From: Arthrobacter citreus
Lineage (GTDB): Bacteria; Actinomycetota; Actinomycetes; Actinomycetales; Micrococcaceae
Assembly (NCBI RefSeq): GCF_038405225.1
Contig: NZ_CP151657.1
Location: forward strand, 310,001-374,000
Direction of reading: 5' to 3'
Length of the DNA: 64,000 nucleotides
In this document: in pieces, positions 56,650-64,000 of the stretch
How positions within the stretch are numbered: position 1 is the stretch's first letter
Layout of the letters: each line of letters opens with the position of its first letter
Notes under the pieces: generated by a model
Seen by the model: the letters and a program-made list of their open reading frames with translations, nothing else
Told to the model about the DNA's origin: nothing
The model's database searches: none
Translations under genes and position numbers: made by a program

Positions 56650-57267
56650 GTGTGGGGGTCGGCCATCTGGCCGGTGACGCTGGAATGCGGAGATCTGGGC
56701 CTGAGGCCCATCCGTTACCGTGACCGCCGTGAATGGACCGAGCTCCGGGTGCGCAACGCCAAGTGGATGGCACCCTGGGAAGCGAGCAACCCGCTTCCCG
56801 GGGGCGAACTTCCCTCTTACGCCGCGATGGTGCGCAGCCTCAACCAGCAGGCGCGCCAGGACTCGGCGCTGCCCTTTGTTATCACCGAACGCCGCGGCGG
56901 GCTGCGCAGCCCGCCGGCCATTACCGGTCAGCTGACGGTTTCGACCATCGTCTGGGGCTCAGCCCGCATGGCGACGCTCGGATACTGGGTGGACGAGGCG
57001 CGGGCCGGCCGGGGGATCGCCCCAACGGCGGTGGCCATGGCCACTGACCACTGTTTTCGCGTCCTCGGACTGCACCGCATGGAAATCAACATCAGGCCGG
57101 AAAACACGGCGAGCCTGAGGGTGGTGGAGAAACTGGGCTTCCGGGATGAGGGGCTGCGCGAGCGGTACCTGCACATCGGCGGCAGATGGGCCGATCACCG
57201 AAGCTTTGCCCTCACCACCGAGGATGTGCCCGAGGGGCTGCTGAACCGGTGGCTGGCGCAGCGGTGA
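56650..57267 (+). CDS. GNAT acetyltransferase, RimJ/RimL type
   Basis: The 205-residue protein has LECGDLGLRPIRYRDRREWT at the N-terminus, the acetyl-CoA motif GYWVDEARAGRGIAPTAVAM and HRMEINIRPENTASLRVVEK LGFRDEG, which is characteristic of RimJ/RimL enzymes that acetylate ribosomal protein N-termini. It starts at GTG 4 nt after galU. The galU-rimJ-membrane protein order matches Rv0993-Rv0995-Rv0996 of M. tuberculosis apart from the missing moeA1. Confidence 0.9.
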   Translation: MWGSAIWPVTLECGDLGLRPIRYRDRREWTELRVRNAKWMAPWEASNPLPGGELPSYAAMVRSLNQQARQDSALPFVITERRGGLRSPPAITGQLTVSTIVWGSARMATLGYWVDEARAGRGIAPTAVAMATDHCFRVLGLHRMEINIRPENTASLRVVEKLGFRDEGLRERYLHIGGRWADHRSFALTTEDVPEGLLNRWLAQR

Positions 57268-57303
57268 GCGCGGATTGAGGCCCATTTTCACGTCTGAACG
57301 CCG

Positions 57304-57335
57304 ACACACCGGCGGCAATGCGGGCCGCCGTGTGT
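57304..57335 (+). terminator. Hairpin after the RimJ-like gene
   Basis: ACACA and CGGCGGC (57304-57308 and 57310-57316, one bulged C) pair with GCCGCCG (57324-57330) and TGTGT (57331-57335) around a 7-nt loop. It precedes a separate promoter for the next gene. Confidence 0.55.
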
Positions 57336-57344
57336 ATTAGCTCA

Positions 57345-57350
57345 TAACGT
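57345..57350 (+). promoter_or_regulatory. Candidate -10 box for the leaderless GlpR/SepX-like gene
   Basis: TAACGT lies 7 nt before the GTG at 57358, directly after the terminator hairpin, with no Shine-Dalgarno sequence. Confidence 0.45.
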
Positions 57351-57357
57351 CGTAGAT

Positions 57358-58377
57358 GTGGACTTCCCTCTCAACAGCTCCCTGATCCTGGCCGCCACTG
57401 TCGGCCTTTGGCTGCTGTGGGTTGGTCCCTATGTTTTCCGCAGATCTGGTCTTTCCACGGTGCCGGTTGCCGGTGCTCCAGCTCCCTCGTCAACAGTCAT
57501 CCGCTCCTCCATCTCCGCCGATGGTCTGTCCCAGCAGGGGAACATCATGTACAACGCCTCCACCTCCCGGCCGCAGGACGCCGCTGCACCGGCACGCGCC
57601 TCCCACACACCGGATTCGTTCCCGCGCCGGCAGCCCGAGCTCCGCATCCGTTACGGACGCTCTGCCCTGGCACTGGCGGGAGCGCTTGCTCTTGCCTGCA
57701 TCGTCATCGGATTGCCGCTGGCCCTGTTCGGACCCGTTTCCTGGTGGTTCCCCGGTGCGGCCCTGGCCGTAACGGCTGCCGCAACTGTGTCCCTGCGGAC
57801 CCTTGCCGTGCGGGACCGCAGGCGCCGCGTCGATGCCGCCTTCCGGGCAGCCATGAGCGCCGGCCGCCCCGCAGCCCCGCGGCAGGATGACTCACCCCGG
57901 CAGGACGTGTCACTGCAGCAGGGTGCTGCGCCGGCCCGCAGCGAAGAGCCCCTGCAGTACCGCGAGACCGTGCTCTTCGACGCCCAAAGCACCGCCGGAT
58001 CTGATACTTCAGTTGAGCACGCGGCCCCCGCAGCGTCCTCCGTCACCACGGCGCCGGGAGCATCTGACCGCCGGCCCACGGCCGAGGAACTGCGCACCGC
58101 CGCGCTGGAGGTTGCCGCCAAGGCAGCACCTGCGGCACCGGCCGGCCCGCCGAAGACCTCCACCACCCCGTGGGAGCCGGTAGCCGTCCCCAAACCGACC
58201 TACGTTGAGGCACCGGTTGCCCAGCGCCCCGCGCCGGAGCCCCTGGTTCTGCCGGAGCCGCCCAAACCGGCAGCACGCACGTCCCTTCGCCCGCCGGCTG
58301 CGGAAGTCACTGACGCCGCATCGCCGAGCACCGGCAAGATCAATCTCGACGACGTCCTGCAGCGCCGCCGCGCCTAG
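57358..58377 (+). CDS. Membrane protein resembling GlpR/SepX divisome proteins
   Basis: The 339-residue protein starts at GTG. One hydrophobic segment lies near the N-terminus (LILAATVGLWLLWVGPYVF), a polar stretch follows, then a hairpin of two segments (ALALAGALALACIVIGLPLA, WFPGAALAVTAAATVSL) with a basic end (RTLAVRDRRRRVDAAFR). A long Ala/Pro-rich disordered C-terminus closes it. This 1+2 membrane layout and the position after galU-rimJ match the actinobacterial division protein called SepX in Streptomyces and GlpR in Corynebacterium (Rv0996 in M. tuberculosis). The match is by topology and synteny, not by alignment. Confidence 0.68.
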   Translation: MDFPLNSSLILAATVGLWLLWVGPYVFRRSGLSTVPVAGAPAPSSTVIRSSISADGLSQQGNIMYNASTSRPQDAAAPARASHTPDSFPRRQPELRIRYGRSALALAGALALACIVIGLPLALFGPVSWWFPGAALAVTAAATVSLRTLAVRDRRRRVDAAFRAAMSAGRPAAPRQDDSPRQDVSLQQGAAPARSEEPLQYRETVLFDAQSTAGSDTSVEHAAPAASSVTTAPGASDRRPTAEELRTAALEVAAKAAPAAPAGPPKTSTTPWEPVAVPKPTYVEAPVAQRPAPEPLVLPEPPKPAARTSLRPPAAEVTDAASPSTGKINLDDVLQRRRA

Positions 58378-58389
58378 CGTTCCTCTGGC

Positions 58390-59652
58390 ATGAGTCCGGG
58401 CAGCCGGAAAAACGCGGGTACAGCCGAAGGCGCCGCCAAAGCGCTGCTGGAGGGCGACGGGATGTCCGGGCCCCTGGCCGCCGCCCTGCGGCCGCTGGGA
58501 CTGAGGCCCGCAGCCTGGATTCATCTGCGCTCCCACCACCGCCCCGGCGCCGGCGTCAGCGCCCTTTACCGCGTTGATGCCGTGCCCCGTTCCGGCGCAG
58601 GCAGGCACACACGCGAAGCCGTGCGTCTTCACGTGGGGGCCACAACGGCGAACCTTCCCGACGCCGGTTCCGCCCTCCGTGCTGACTTGGGCGGCACAAC
58701 CGTGCGGTTGTGGATCCACCCGCGCGATCCGATCCTTTCCGGACTGCCATGGGCGACGAACGCCGAGGCGGTGGCACGGGATGTTTTCGGTGCAGACAGC
58801 GATACTGCCCGCGCAACGTTGAAGCTGGTGGCCTACCGCCCGCTGCGGCGGGCGGTTGTCCGCGGAGCGTATCAGGACGCCGTTGCCTACCTCAAGGTTC
58901 CGCAGCCCCACCTGGCCGCCGGGCTGCGGGAGCGTCTGCACCTGGCAGCGGCGGCCGGATTGCCGGTTCCACCGCTGCTGGAACCCCCGTCAGGTGCCGG
59001 GCCAGCCAGCGATGGCGTCCTGGTGCTCGGTGCGCTCCCGGGGCGGCCACTGCACCAGGAACTGCGGGGGGCCGGGCCGCACCGCCTGGACCCCGCCGTC
59101 CTGACAGGGCTGCTGGACCGGCTCCCTTCCGGGGTTCTGCTCCTGCCGCGCCGGCCCGCCTGGTCCGAACGCATTCTTGACTACGGCGCCGGGGCCGCCG
59201 TCGCGCTGCCGGAAGGAGCCGAACGAATAGAGCGCTGCGCCCAGGGGGTTGCGGCCATGGTCCGCGCCACCGATCCGGGCCCGCTGGTGCCTTCCCACGG
59301 AGACTTCCACGGCGGCAACATGCTCGCTGACGGCGGCGGGGACCTGCGGATCACCGGAATGCTCGACGTCGACGGGATGGGACCGGGACACCGGGTTGAT
59401 GACCTCGCGTGTTTCGTGGGACACCTGGCGGTGCTTGCAGCGCTGACGCCGGAGAACGCCGGGCTGCAGGGTGCGGCCGAACGCTGTGCCCGGAGTTTTG
59501 CCCGCAGCGCCGGCCCGGCTGCGCTCTACAGCCGTTCGGCCGGCGTGGCACTTACCCTCGTGGCGGGAGCGGCCGTACGCGGCCCGGACGCGGCAAAGCG
59601 TGCGCTGGGTGCCGCCGAGGACCTATTGGGCCGGGCCCGCGGCCGCAGCTGA
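58390..59652 (+). CDS. Aminoglycoside phosphotransferase (APH)-family protein
   Basis: The 420-residue kinase-like protein has Brenner's motif SHGDFHGGNMLA (H303, D305) and the Mg-binding LDVDGMGPGHRVDDLACF. The N-terminal lobe has AYLKVPQPHLAAGLRERLHL, where the Lys could anchor ATP. APH-family members phosphorylate small molecules such as sugars, choline or antibiotics; the substrate is not predictable, and the gene alone is not evidence for resistance. It is convergent with the Lrp gene, overlapping its 3' end by 30 bp. Confidence 0.85.
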   Translation: MSPGSRKNAGTAEGAAKALLEGDGMSGPLAAALRPLGLRPAAWIHLRSHHRPGAGVSALYRVDAVPRSGAGRHTREAVRLHVGATTANLPDAGSALRADLGGTTVRLWIHPRDPILSGLPWATNAEAVARDVFGADSDTARATLKLVAYRPLRRAVVRGAYQDAVAYLKVPQPHLAAGLRERLHLAAAAGLPVPPLLEPPSGAGPASDGVLVLGALPGRPLHQELRGAGPHRLDPAVLTGLLDRLPSGVLLLPRRPAWSERILDYGAGAAVALPEGAERIERCAQGVAAMVRATDPGPLVPSHGDFHGGNMLADGGGDLRITGMLDVDGMGPGHRVDDLACFVGHLAVLAALTPENAGLQGAAERCARSFARSAGPAALYSRSAGVALTLVAGAAVRGPDAAKRALGAAEDLLGRARGRS

Positions 59653-60141
59653 ACGGCCCTGTTCCGCGGGCACCAGCTTCTGAAGGAGTGGTTCGCTCCG
59701 GTACGGAATGTGCTCGTGCAGGGCCAGCACCGTCTCGGTGCGGATGACGCCCTTGATCCGCAGCACCGAACGCAGAGCCTGCTGCAGGTGCTGCGTGTCG
59801 GTGGCAGCCAGCCGGCACCAGACATCACCGTGGCCGGAGATCTCATGGACTTCCAGGATTTGCGGCAGCGTGCGCAGCCCGGCAATCACCGTGTCCAGCT
59901 CCCGGTGGGACACCTCGATGGTCACAAAGGCGAGGACGTCGTAGCCCAGCCGTGCCAGGTCCACGTCGCGTCCACCGGGACGGACGAGTCCGGCCCGGTC
60001 CAGGTGCTTCAAGTGACTCTGCGTGGTGTTCCGGGCAATGCCCAGGGTCTCGCTCAGCTCACCGATCTGAGCGCGTGGGTCCCGCACCAACTCCAGCAGC
60101 AGCCGAAGATCGATGGCATCCAGATTGCCCAATGCGCGCAT
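59623..60141 (-). CDS. Lrp/AsnC-family transcriptional regulator
   Basis: The 172-residue protein has an N-terminal winged helix (DAIDLRLLLELVRDPRAQIG, ELSETLGIARNTTQSHLKHL) and a C-terminal RAM ligand domain (AFVTIEVSHRELDTVIAGLR, EVHEISGHGDVWCRLAATDT). ATG 60141 has GAGGAG directly against it, so TTG 60132 (LGNLDAIDLR) at 9-nt spacing may be the real start. It is divergent from an MFS exporter gene, with an inverted repeat over its own promoter; such pairs are usually regulator and target. Its 3' end overlaps the APH gene. Confidence 0.92.
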   Translation of the reverse strand: MRALGNLDAIDLRLLLELVRDPRAQIGELSETLGIARNTTQSHLKHLDRAGLVRPGGRDVDLARLGYDVLAFVTIEVSHRELDTVIAGLRTLPQILEVHEISGHGDVWCRLAATDTQHLQQALRSVLRIKGVIRTETVLALHEHIPYRSEPLLQKLVPAEQGRSAAAAGPAQ

Positions 60142-60164
60142 CTCCTCTCAAGGAAAACGGAGAA

Positions 60165-60198
60165 TATTGATCATAACGGTCAATAGGGGGAGATTTAA
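60165..60198 (-). promoter_or_regulatory. lrp promoter with overlapping inverted repeat
   Basis: On the minus strand, TTAAAT (60198-60193) and TATGAT (60175-60170) with a 17-bp spacer are a plausible promoter. The perfect inverted repeat TATTGA-N9-TCAATA (60165-60185) covers the -10, so autoregulation by the Lrp protein, and control of the divergent MFS gene, are likely. Confidence 0.55.
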
Positions 60199-60337
60199 CG
60201 CCCCATAAGACCCTGCAGGCCCCATCCTATAGGGGAAATAGTTCGAAATCTCGATGAGGACGCGCTGCGCCGGCGACCTGCCCTGAACGGGCCCGGCAAC
60301 GGCGGCCCAGCGAACGCAGAAGGGTAATAAACGCGCG

Positions 60338-61582
60338 GTGACAGTCCTGAACGAACTGCGGATGAGGCCGGCCCAGTCCGGCCGCCGCGAATGGGACGCC
60401 GCCCGCCGGCCGCGCCTGCTGCTGACCCTCGCGGTCATGACCACCCTGCTGGTGGGTGCCAACCTCGCAACGCCGCTGTATCCGCTGCTCGGGGTGCGCC
60501 TGGGGCTGACCCACTTCGGCGTCACCGTGGCGTTTGCCGCGTATGTGATCGTCCTGATCGCCGGGCTGCTGCTGGTGGGGCACTGGTCCGACTTCATCGG
60601 CCGCCGGGCGGCCCTTGTCCTGGCCGGCGTCGTCAGCCTCCTGGGCGGAGTGCTGTTCGGCACCGCCACCAGCATGGAAGCGCTCATCGTGGGACGTGCG
60701 CTGCAGGGCGCCTCGGTGGCCCTTGCCACCGGTGCGAGCTCGGCGGCACTGCGTGAACTGCTGCCGCACCGGCCCGAATGGGCCACCCGGTTCACGCTGA
60801 TGGTTTCCGCCGGAGGAGTGGCCGCCGGCCCCGTCATCGGCGGACTGCTGTCCCTGCTGCCGGCCCCCACCCTGACTCCGTTCCTCATCCACTCAGTGGT
60901 GCTTGCCGGCCTGCTGGTTCCGCTGTGCCTGCTCAAGGCACGTCCTGCCATCGCGGTCCCACCGCTGGGCCGGGCTTTGGCGGCACTGCGGCCGCGCCGC
61001 CTCGCCGTCTCGCACCAGGCCCGCTCCCAGTTCTGGATGGCCTCGGTCACCGGCTTCCTGAGCTTTGCCGTTTTCGGGTTCTACCTGTCACTGGCTCCCA
61101 CCTACTTCGCCGGCATTGCGGGCACATCCGCCCGCCCGGTCGTTGGCCTGCTCGCGGCCCTGGCACTGGCGGCGTCCGCCGTCAGCCAGCTCACCGGCAT
61201 CCGTGGACGGCTGGTGGTCCCGGCGGGTCTGGCCCTGATGGGAACCGGCGTCGCATTGATTCCGGCGGCCGGCGCCCTGGGCAGCGTTGTCCTGCTCATC
61301 GCCGCATCACTGGCCGCCGGTTTCGGCCAGGGCATGGCCTTCCGGGCCGTGTTCAACGACGTCGCCGCGAAGGTGGAAGCCGCGCAGCACGCACAGATCA
61401 TCAGCACGGTGTACGTCATCACGTACCTGGGCAGCGCCATTCCGGTGCTCGGACTCGGTGCCGCAGGTGCAGCCTGGGGCCTTCCCACGGCAGTGGCCTG
61501 GTTCTCGGCCGCCATCGCGCTGAGCTGCGCGATCCTCTGCGCCTACGCGCTGGTCCGGGCCCGCCGGAGCACGCACGCCTGA
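60338..61582 (+). CDS. MFS transporter
   Basis: The 414-residue protein has about 12 hydrophobic segments and the MFS motif A-like loop GHWSDFIGRRAALVLAG between segments 2 and 3. The N-terminal LVGANLATPLYPLLGVRLGL and C-terminal VYVITYLGSAIPVLGLGAAG resemble drug or metabolite exporters of the MFS. It starts at GTG. Its divergent partner is the Lrp-type regulator, which suggests export of an amino acid or related compound as the induced function, but the substrate is unknown. Confidence 0.9.
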   Translation: MTVLNELRMRPAQSGRREWDAARRPRLLLTLAVMTTLLVGANLATPLYPLLGVRLGLTHFGVTVAFAAYVIVLIAGLLLVGHWSDFIGRRAALVLAGVVSLLGGVLFGTATSMEALIVGRALQGASVALATGASSAALRELLPHRPEWATRFTLMVSAGGVAAGPVIGGLLSLLPAPTLTPFLIHSVVLAGLLVPLCLLKARPAIAVPPLGRALAALRPRRLAVSHQARSQFWMASVTGFLSFAVFGFYLSLAPTYFAGIAGTSARPVVGLLAALALAASAVSQLTGIRGRLVVPAGLALMGTGVALIPAAGALGSVVLLIAASLAAGFGQGMAFRAVFNDVAAKVEAAQHAQIISTVYVITYLGSAIPVLGLGAAGAAWGLPTAVAWFSAAIALSCAILCAYALVRARRSTHA

Positions 61583-61632
61583 CGGATTACCCGCCGGGAC
61601 CGGGAACGTACCCAGCCGGTCCTATGGAAAGT

Positions 61633-61638
61633 AGGCTG
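61633..61638 (+). promoter_or_regulatory. Candidate -10 box for the leaderless BadF/NagK-like gene
   Basis: TAGGCT lies 5 nt before the ATG at 61644, with no Shine-Dalgarno sequence. Confidence 0.35.
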
Positions 61639-61643
61639 GTTCA

Positions 61644-62570
61644 ATGCACATCTCCCGCGAGAGGACACCCGCCGGCCCTGACGGCAGCGTCATCGGACTC
61701 GATATCGGCGGCACCAAGACCCACGGACTGCTCCTGCGCCACGGCGTACCGGCCGCCGAAGCGGTCGCGGGCAGCGCCAACCTGCAGAACGTCAGCGCCG
61801 AACAGGCCGCTGCACACCTCGCTGAAATCTTCACTGCGCTGGACGCGGGTCCGGTGGGGCGGGTTATCGCCGGATCCGGGGGCATAGACACCGACGACGA
61901 CGCCGCAGCGCTCCGCGCGCTCATCACCCCCCACGTCCCGGGCGCAGCGGTGGACGTCATCCACGACACCCGGCTGATCCTGGCCGCCGGCGAGGCTCCG
62001 GCGGGCATTGCGGTCATAGCAGGCACCGGTTCGGTGGCCTGGGGGCTGAACCCTGCCGGACAGGAAGCCCGGTGCGGAGGATGGGGCTACCTGCTCGGTG
62101 ACGAGGGCAGCGGCTACTGGGTGGCGCGGGAAGCGGTGCGTCATACCCTGCGCACCTTCAACCTCGGCGGGGAGCCGGATGAGCTGGGCGCTGGTCTGAT
62201 GCGGGCATGTTCGGTGACCGGGCCGGTACAGCTCATTTCGCTCTTCCATTCCCGCGAAACCGGACGGCGCTACTGGGCAGCCAAAGCCGGCGTCGTGTTC
62301 GACGCGGCGCTGCAGGGAAACCCCGCCGCCGTAGAAATCGTGGCGGCCGCATCCCGTCATCTGGCCGGGCTGGCAGCGGACACCGCCCGCATGCTGGGCA
62401 TCGACGGCCCCGTGGTGGTGGGCGGCGGCATGGGCATGCACCAGCCGCTGCTCCAGGAGCAGCTGCGGCAGGACCTGGAACGGGCAGGGCTGCGGGAGAT
62501 CCGCTTCCTGCACCGTGATCCGGTCCACGGGGCCGGCTTCCTTGCGGCAGGGGATGCGCCGCGTGGCTGA
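61644..62570 (+). CDS. BadF/BadG/BcrA/BcrD ATPase family, N-acetylglucosamine kinase-like
   Basis: The 308-residue ASKHA-fold protein has the phosphate-1 loop VIGLDIGGTKTHGLLL, the phosphate-2 motif VIAGTGSVAWGLNPAGQEAR, GWGYLLGDEGSGYWVAREAV and the adenosine motif PVVVGGGMGMHQPLL. This set is typical of N-acetylglucosamine kinases in the BadF/BadG family, which recycle amino sugars. The substrate is inferred. The NUDIX gene overlaps its 3' end. Confidence 0.87.
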   Translation: MHISRERTPAGPDGSVIGLDIGGTKTHGLLLRHGVPAAEAVAGSANLQNVSAEQAAAHLAEIFTALDAGPVGRVIAGSGGIDTDDDAAALRALITPHVPGAAVDVIHDTRLILAAGEAPAGIAVIAGTGSVAWGLNPAGQEARCGGWGYLLGDEGSGYWVAREAVRHTLRTFNLGGEPDELGAGLMRACSVTGPVQLISLFHSRETGRRYWAAKAGVVFDAALQGNPAAVEIVAAASRHLAGLAADTARMLGIDGPVVVGGGMGMHQPLLQEQLRQDLERAGLREIRFLHRDPVHGAGFLAAGDAPRG

Positions 62571-63012
62571 TGACTTCGACGTCCGGGTCGGCGCCTATGC
62601 CGTCATCATCCGGGACGGCAGCATCCTGCTGTCGCACTGGAACGACCACGGCTACTCGGGCTGGACGCTTCCCGGCGGCGGCCTGGAGCTGAAGGAAGAC
62701 GCGCCGGCCGCCGTCGTGCGCGAAGTCCGTGAGGAAACCGGATACGGCGTCGAAACCCAGGAGCTCCTGGGCGTGGACAGCATCTTCATTCCGCCCGAGC
62801 GGCGTTTCCCCGGCGAAAAGCCGCGGTTGCTGCACGCACTGCGGATCATTTACCGCGCCCGCGTCACCTCGGGAACACTGACCCATGAGCTTGCCGGCAG
62901 CACCGATGAGGCGGCCTGGGTGGCCCTGGACCAAGTTTCCGGGCTGGGCGCCACGCCGCTGGTGCAGGTGGGGCTTAAGCTGGCCATCCACAACGCCGTC
63001 CGCTCCGAATGA
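62563..63012 (+). CDS. NUDIX hydrolase
   Basis: The 149-residue protein has a complete NUDIX box, GGGLELKEDAPAAVVREV then REETGYG (pattern GX5EX7REUXEEXGU). The substrate, some nucleoside diphosphate derivative, is unknown. I chose GTG 62563 (VADDFDVRVGAYAV), 9 nt after AGGGG; ATG 62554 and a longer frame from 62515 are possible but would extend the overlap with the kinase gene. A hairpin follows. Confidence 0.9.
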   Translation: MADDFDVRVGAYAVIIRDGSILLSHWNDHGYSGWTLPGGGLELKEDAPAAVVREVREETGYGVETQELLGVDSIFIPPERRFPGEKPRLLHALRIIYRARVTSGTLTHELAGSTDEAAWVALDQVSGLGATPLVQVGLKLAIHNAVRSE

Positions 63013-63034
63013 ACAACTGGACTACTCCAACCCT

Positions 63035-63066
63035 GTGTCCTACCGTTTGAACTCACGGCAGGACAC
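63035..63066 (+). terminator. Hairpin between the NUDIX and ABC transporter genes
   Basis: GTGTCCT (63035-63041) and CCGT (63043-63046) pair with ACGG (63055-63058) and AGGACAC (63060-63066), with one A-C mismatch and an 8-nt loop. No T-run. It may terminate the NUDIX transcript or lie in the leader of the ABC operon. Confidence 0.5.
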
Positions 63067-63109
63067 CAGCTCCGCAGGACCCCCCAAGATTCCAACGGAA
63101 GGCCTCCCC

Positions 63110-64000
63110 ATGACCCCGACGGACCCCGCACGCCGGACCGCCGAGCCGATGATCAGTTTCCGCGGCGTGACCAAGTCCTATGCCGGATCTCCGGCTCCCG
63201 CAGTGGATGGCCTGAGTTTGGACATCGCCCGCGGTTCCGTGACGGTATTTGTCGGTCCGTCCGGCTGCGGCAAGACCACCTCGCTGCGGATGATCAACCG
63301 CATGATCGACCCCACCGCCGGCTCCATCACCGTGGATGGCACCAATGTCAGCGAGGTCAAAGCGCCGGAGCTGAGGCGGTCCATGGGGTACGTCATGCAG
63401 TCCGCCGGCCTGATGCCGCACCGCACCGTGCTGGACAACGTGGCCACGGTGCCCCGGCTGCTCGGCCAGTCCAAGGCGCGGGCGCGGGCCAGGGCAGCGG
63501 AACTGCTCGACGTCGTCGGGCTCGCTTCGGCCCTGGGCGGACGCTACCCGGGCCAGCTGTCCGGCGGACAGCAGCAGCGGGTGGGCGTGGCCCGCGCACT
63601 CGCCGCGGACCCGCCCGTGCTGCTCATGGATGAACCGTTCAGCGCCGTGGACCCCGTGGTCCGGGCCGAGCTGCAGGAAGAGCTGCTGCGGCTGCAGCGT
63701 GACCTGGCCAAGACGATTGTCTTTGTCACCCATGACATTGACGAAGCAACCATTCTCGGCGACAAGGTTGCCGTGTTTGCCGTGGGCGGGCGGCTGGCGC
63801 AGTACGCCGCGCCCGAGGAGATCCTGCGGGCCCCGGTGGATGACTTCGTGGCCGGATTTGTCGGCCGGGACCGGGGCTTCCGGCATCTGTCCTTCCAAGC
63901 GGGCTCCGATGTTCCGCTGCATCCGGTCCAGCTGCTGGATCCGGCCCGGCTGGCGGATCCGGCGGTGGCCGTGACCGGGAACTGGGCGCTGGCGGTTGAC
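63110..64000 (+). CDS. ABC transporter ATP-binding protein, osmoprotectant (ProV/OpuCA) type, truncated by the window
   Basis: The frame stays open to the window end (297 residues visible). It has Walker A GPSGCGKTT (49-57), QSAGLMPHRTVLDNV (Q-loop), signature LSGGQQQRVGVARAL, Walker B LLMDEPFSAVDP and the switch His FVTHDIDEATIL. FVGRDRGFRHLS beyond the core is typical of betaine/carnitine/choline ATPases. GGAAGG lies 7 nt before ATG 63110. Permease and binding-protein genes are expected just past 64000. Confidence 0.92.
   Translation, partial: MTPTDPARRTAEPMISFRGVTKSYAGSPAPAVDGLSLDIARGSVTVFVGPSGCGKTTSLRMINRMIDPTAGSITVDGTNVSEVKAPELRRSMGYVMQSAGLMPHRTVLDNVATVPRLLGQSKARARARAAELLDVVGLASALGGRYPGQLSGGQQQRVGVARALAADPPVLLMDEPFSAVDPVVRAELQEELLRLQRDLAKTIVFVTHDIDEATILGDKVAVFAVGGRLAQYAAPEEILRAPVDDFVAGFVGRDRGFRHLSFQAGSDVPLHPVQLLDPARLADPAVAVTGNWALAVD

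Noticed and set aside
58390-59652. Antibiotic resistance gene
   Set aside because: APH-fold motifs alone do not define aminoglycoside resistance; it is distant in sequence and in a core-gene setting.

Overview
The window is a continuous piece of a high-GC actinobacterial chromosome. It most resembles Arthrobacter and its relatives (Micrococcaceae). The evidence is the gene order, the RpoA N-terminus ([12 protein letters not shown]), an S10/spc/alpha ribosomal arrangement without rpsD between rpsK and rpoA, many GTG and TTG starts, and HrcA/CIRCE and IdeR/DtxR-type iron-box signals. I see no prophage, integrase, transposase, CRISPR array, tRNA or rRNA. Most of the window is core genome.

Layout. 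1-7.5 kb: the end of secY, then adk-map, infA-rpmJ-rpsM-rpsK-rpoA-rplQ, truA and rplM-rpsI (secretion, nucleotides, translation and transcription). 7.8-14.1 kb: amino-sugar and cofactor genes (glmM, divergent coaA, glmS, acpS, bifunctional nnr). 14.2-20.4 kb: a tightly overlapping glgX(treX)-treY-treZ operon that makes trehalose from glycogen or maltodextrin. 20.5-25.6 kb: an aldo/keto reductase, then alr-tsaE-tsaB-rimI-tsaD (cell-wall D-Ala and t6A tRNA modification). 25.6-38.8 kb is the more accessory part: a DUF222/HNH (13E12-type) protein, a YbdK-like carboxylate-amine ligase, an AbgT transporter with an M20 peptidase separated by a 15-copy 8-bp tandem repeat, an AroE-like dehydrogenase, a THUMP-like methyltransferase, a MalY/PatB-type PLP enzyme and an iron-siderophore ABC importer behind a clear iron box. 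38.9-41.2 kb: groES-groEL behind two CIRCE operators. 41.5-49.6 kb: guaB, a GuaB3-type paralogue, glpD with a lone PTS EIIA, SURF1, a DUF3817 protein and guaA. 49.6-59.7 kb: a 1319-residue helicase-fold protein whose ATPase motifs look dead and which ends in a nuclease-like domain, a SAF-domain protein, an FmdB/Ruc-type zinc protein with its own CIRCE, 5-formyl-THF cyclo-ligase, galU, a RimJ-like acetyltransferase, a GlpR/SepX-like membrane protein and a phosphotransferase. 59.6-64 kb: an Lrp/AsnC regulator divergent from an MFS exporter, an N-acetylglucosamine-kinase-like protein, a NUDIX hydrolase and a truncated osmoprotectant-type ABC ATPase.

Regulation visible in the sequence: HrcA appears to control groES and, separately, the FmdB/Ruc homologue. 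An IdeR/DtxR box sits in the promoter spacer of the siderophore operon. A dyad overlaps the lrp promoter. At least twelve genes have a TANNNT-like -10 box only 5-7 nt before the start codon, which predicts leaderless mRNAs. Several long perfect hairpins end transcription units (rpsI, guaB, guaA), and a terminator lies between groES and groEL.

Most worth following up: the helicase-fold/nuclease protein with substituted Walker A, Walker B and motif III; the CIRCE in front of the Ruc homologue; the galU-rimJ-glpR locus lacking its usual moeA-like (Glp) partner; the 8-bp repeat inside the abgT-peptidase unit; and the dyad over the HNH gene promoter.
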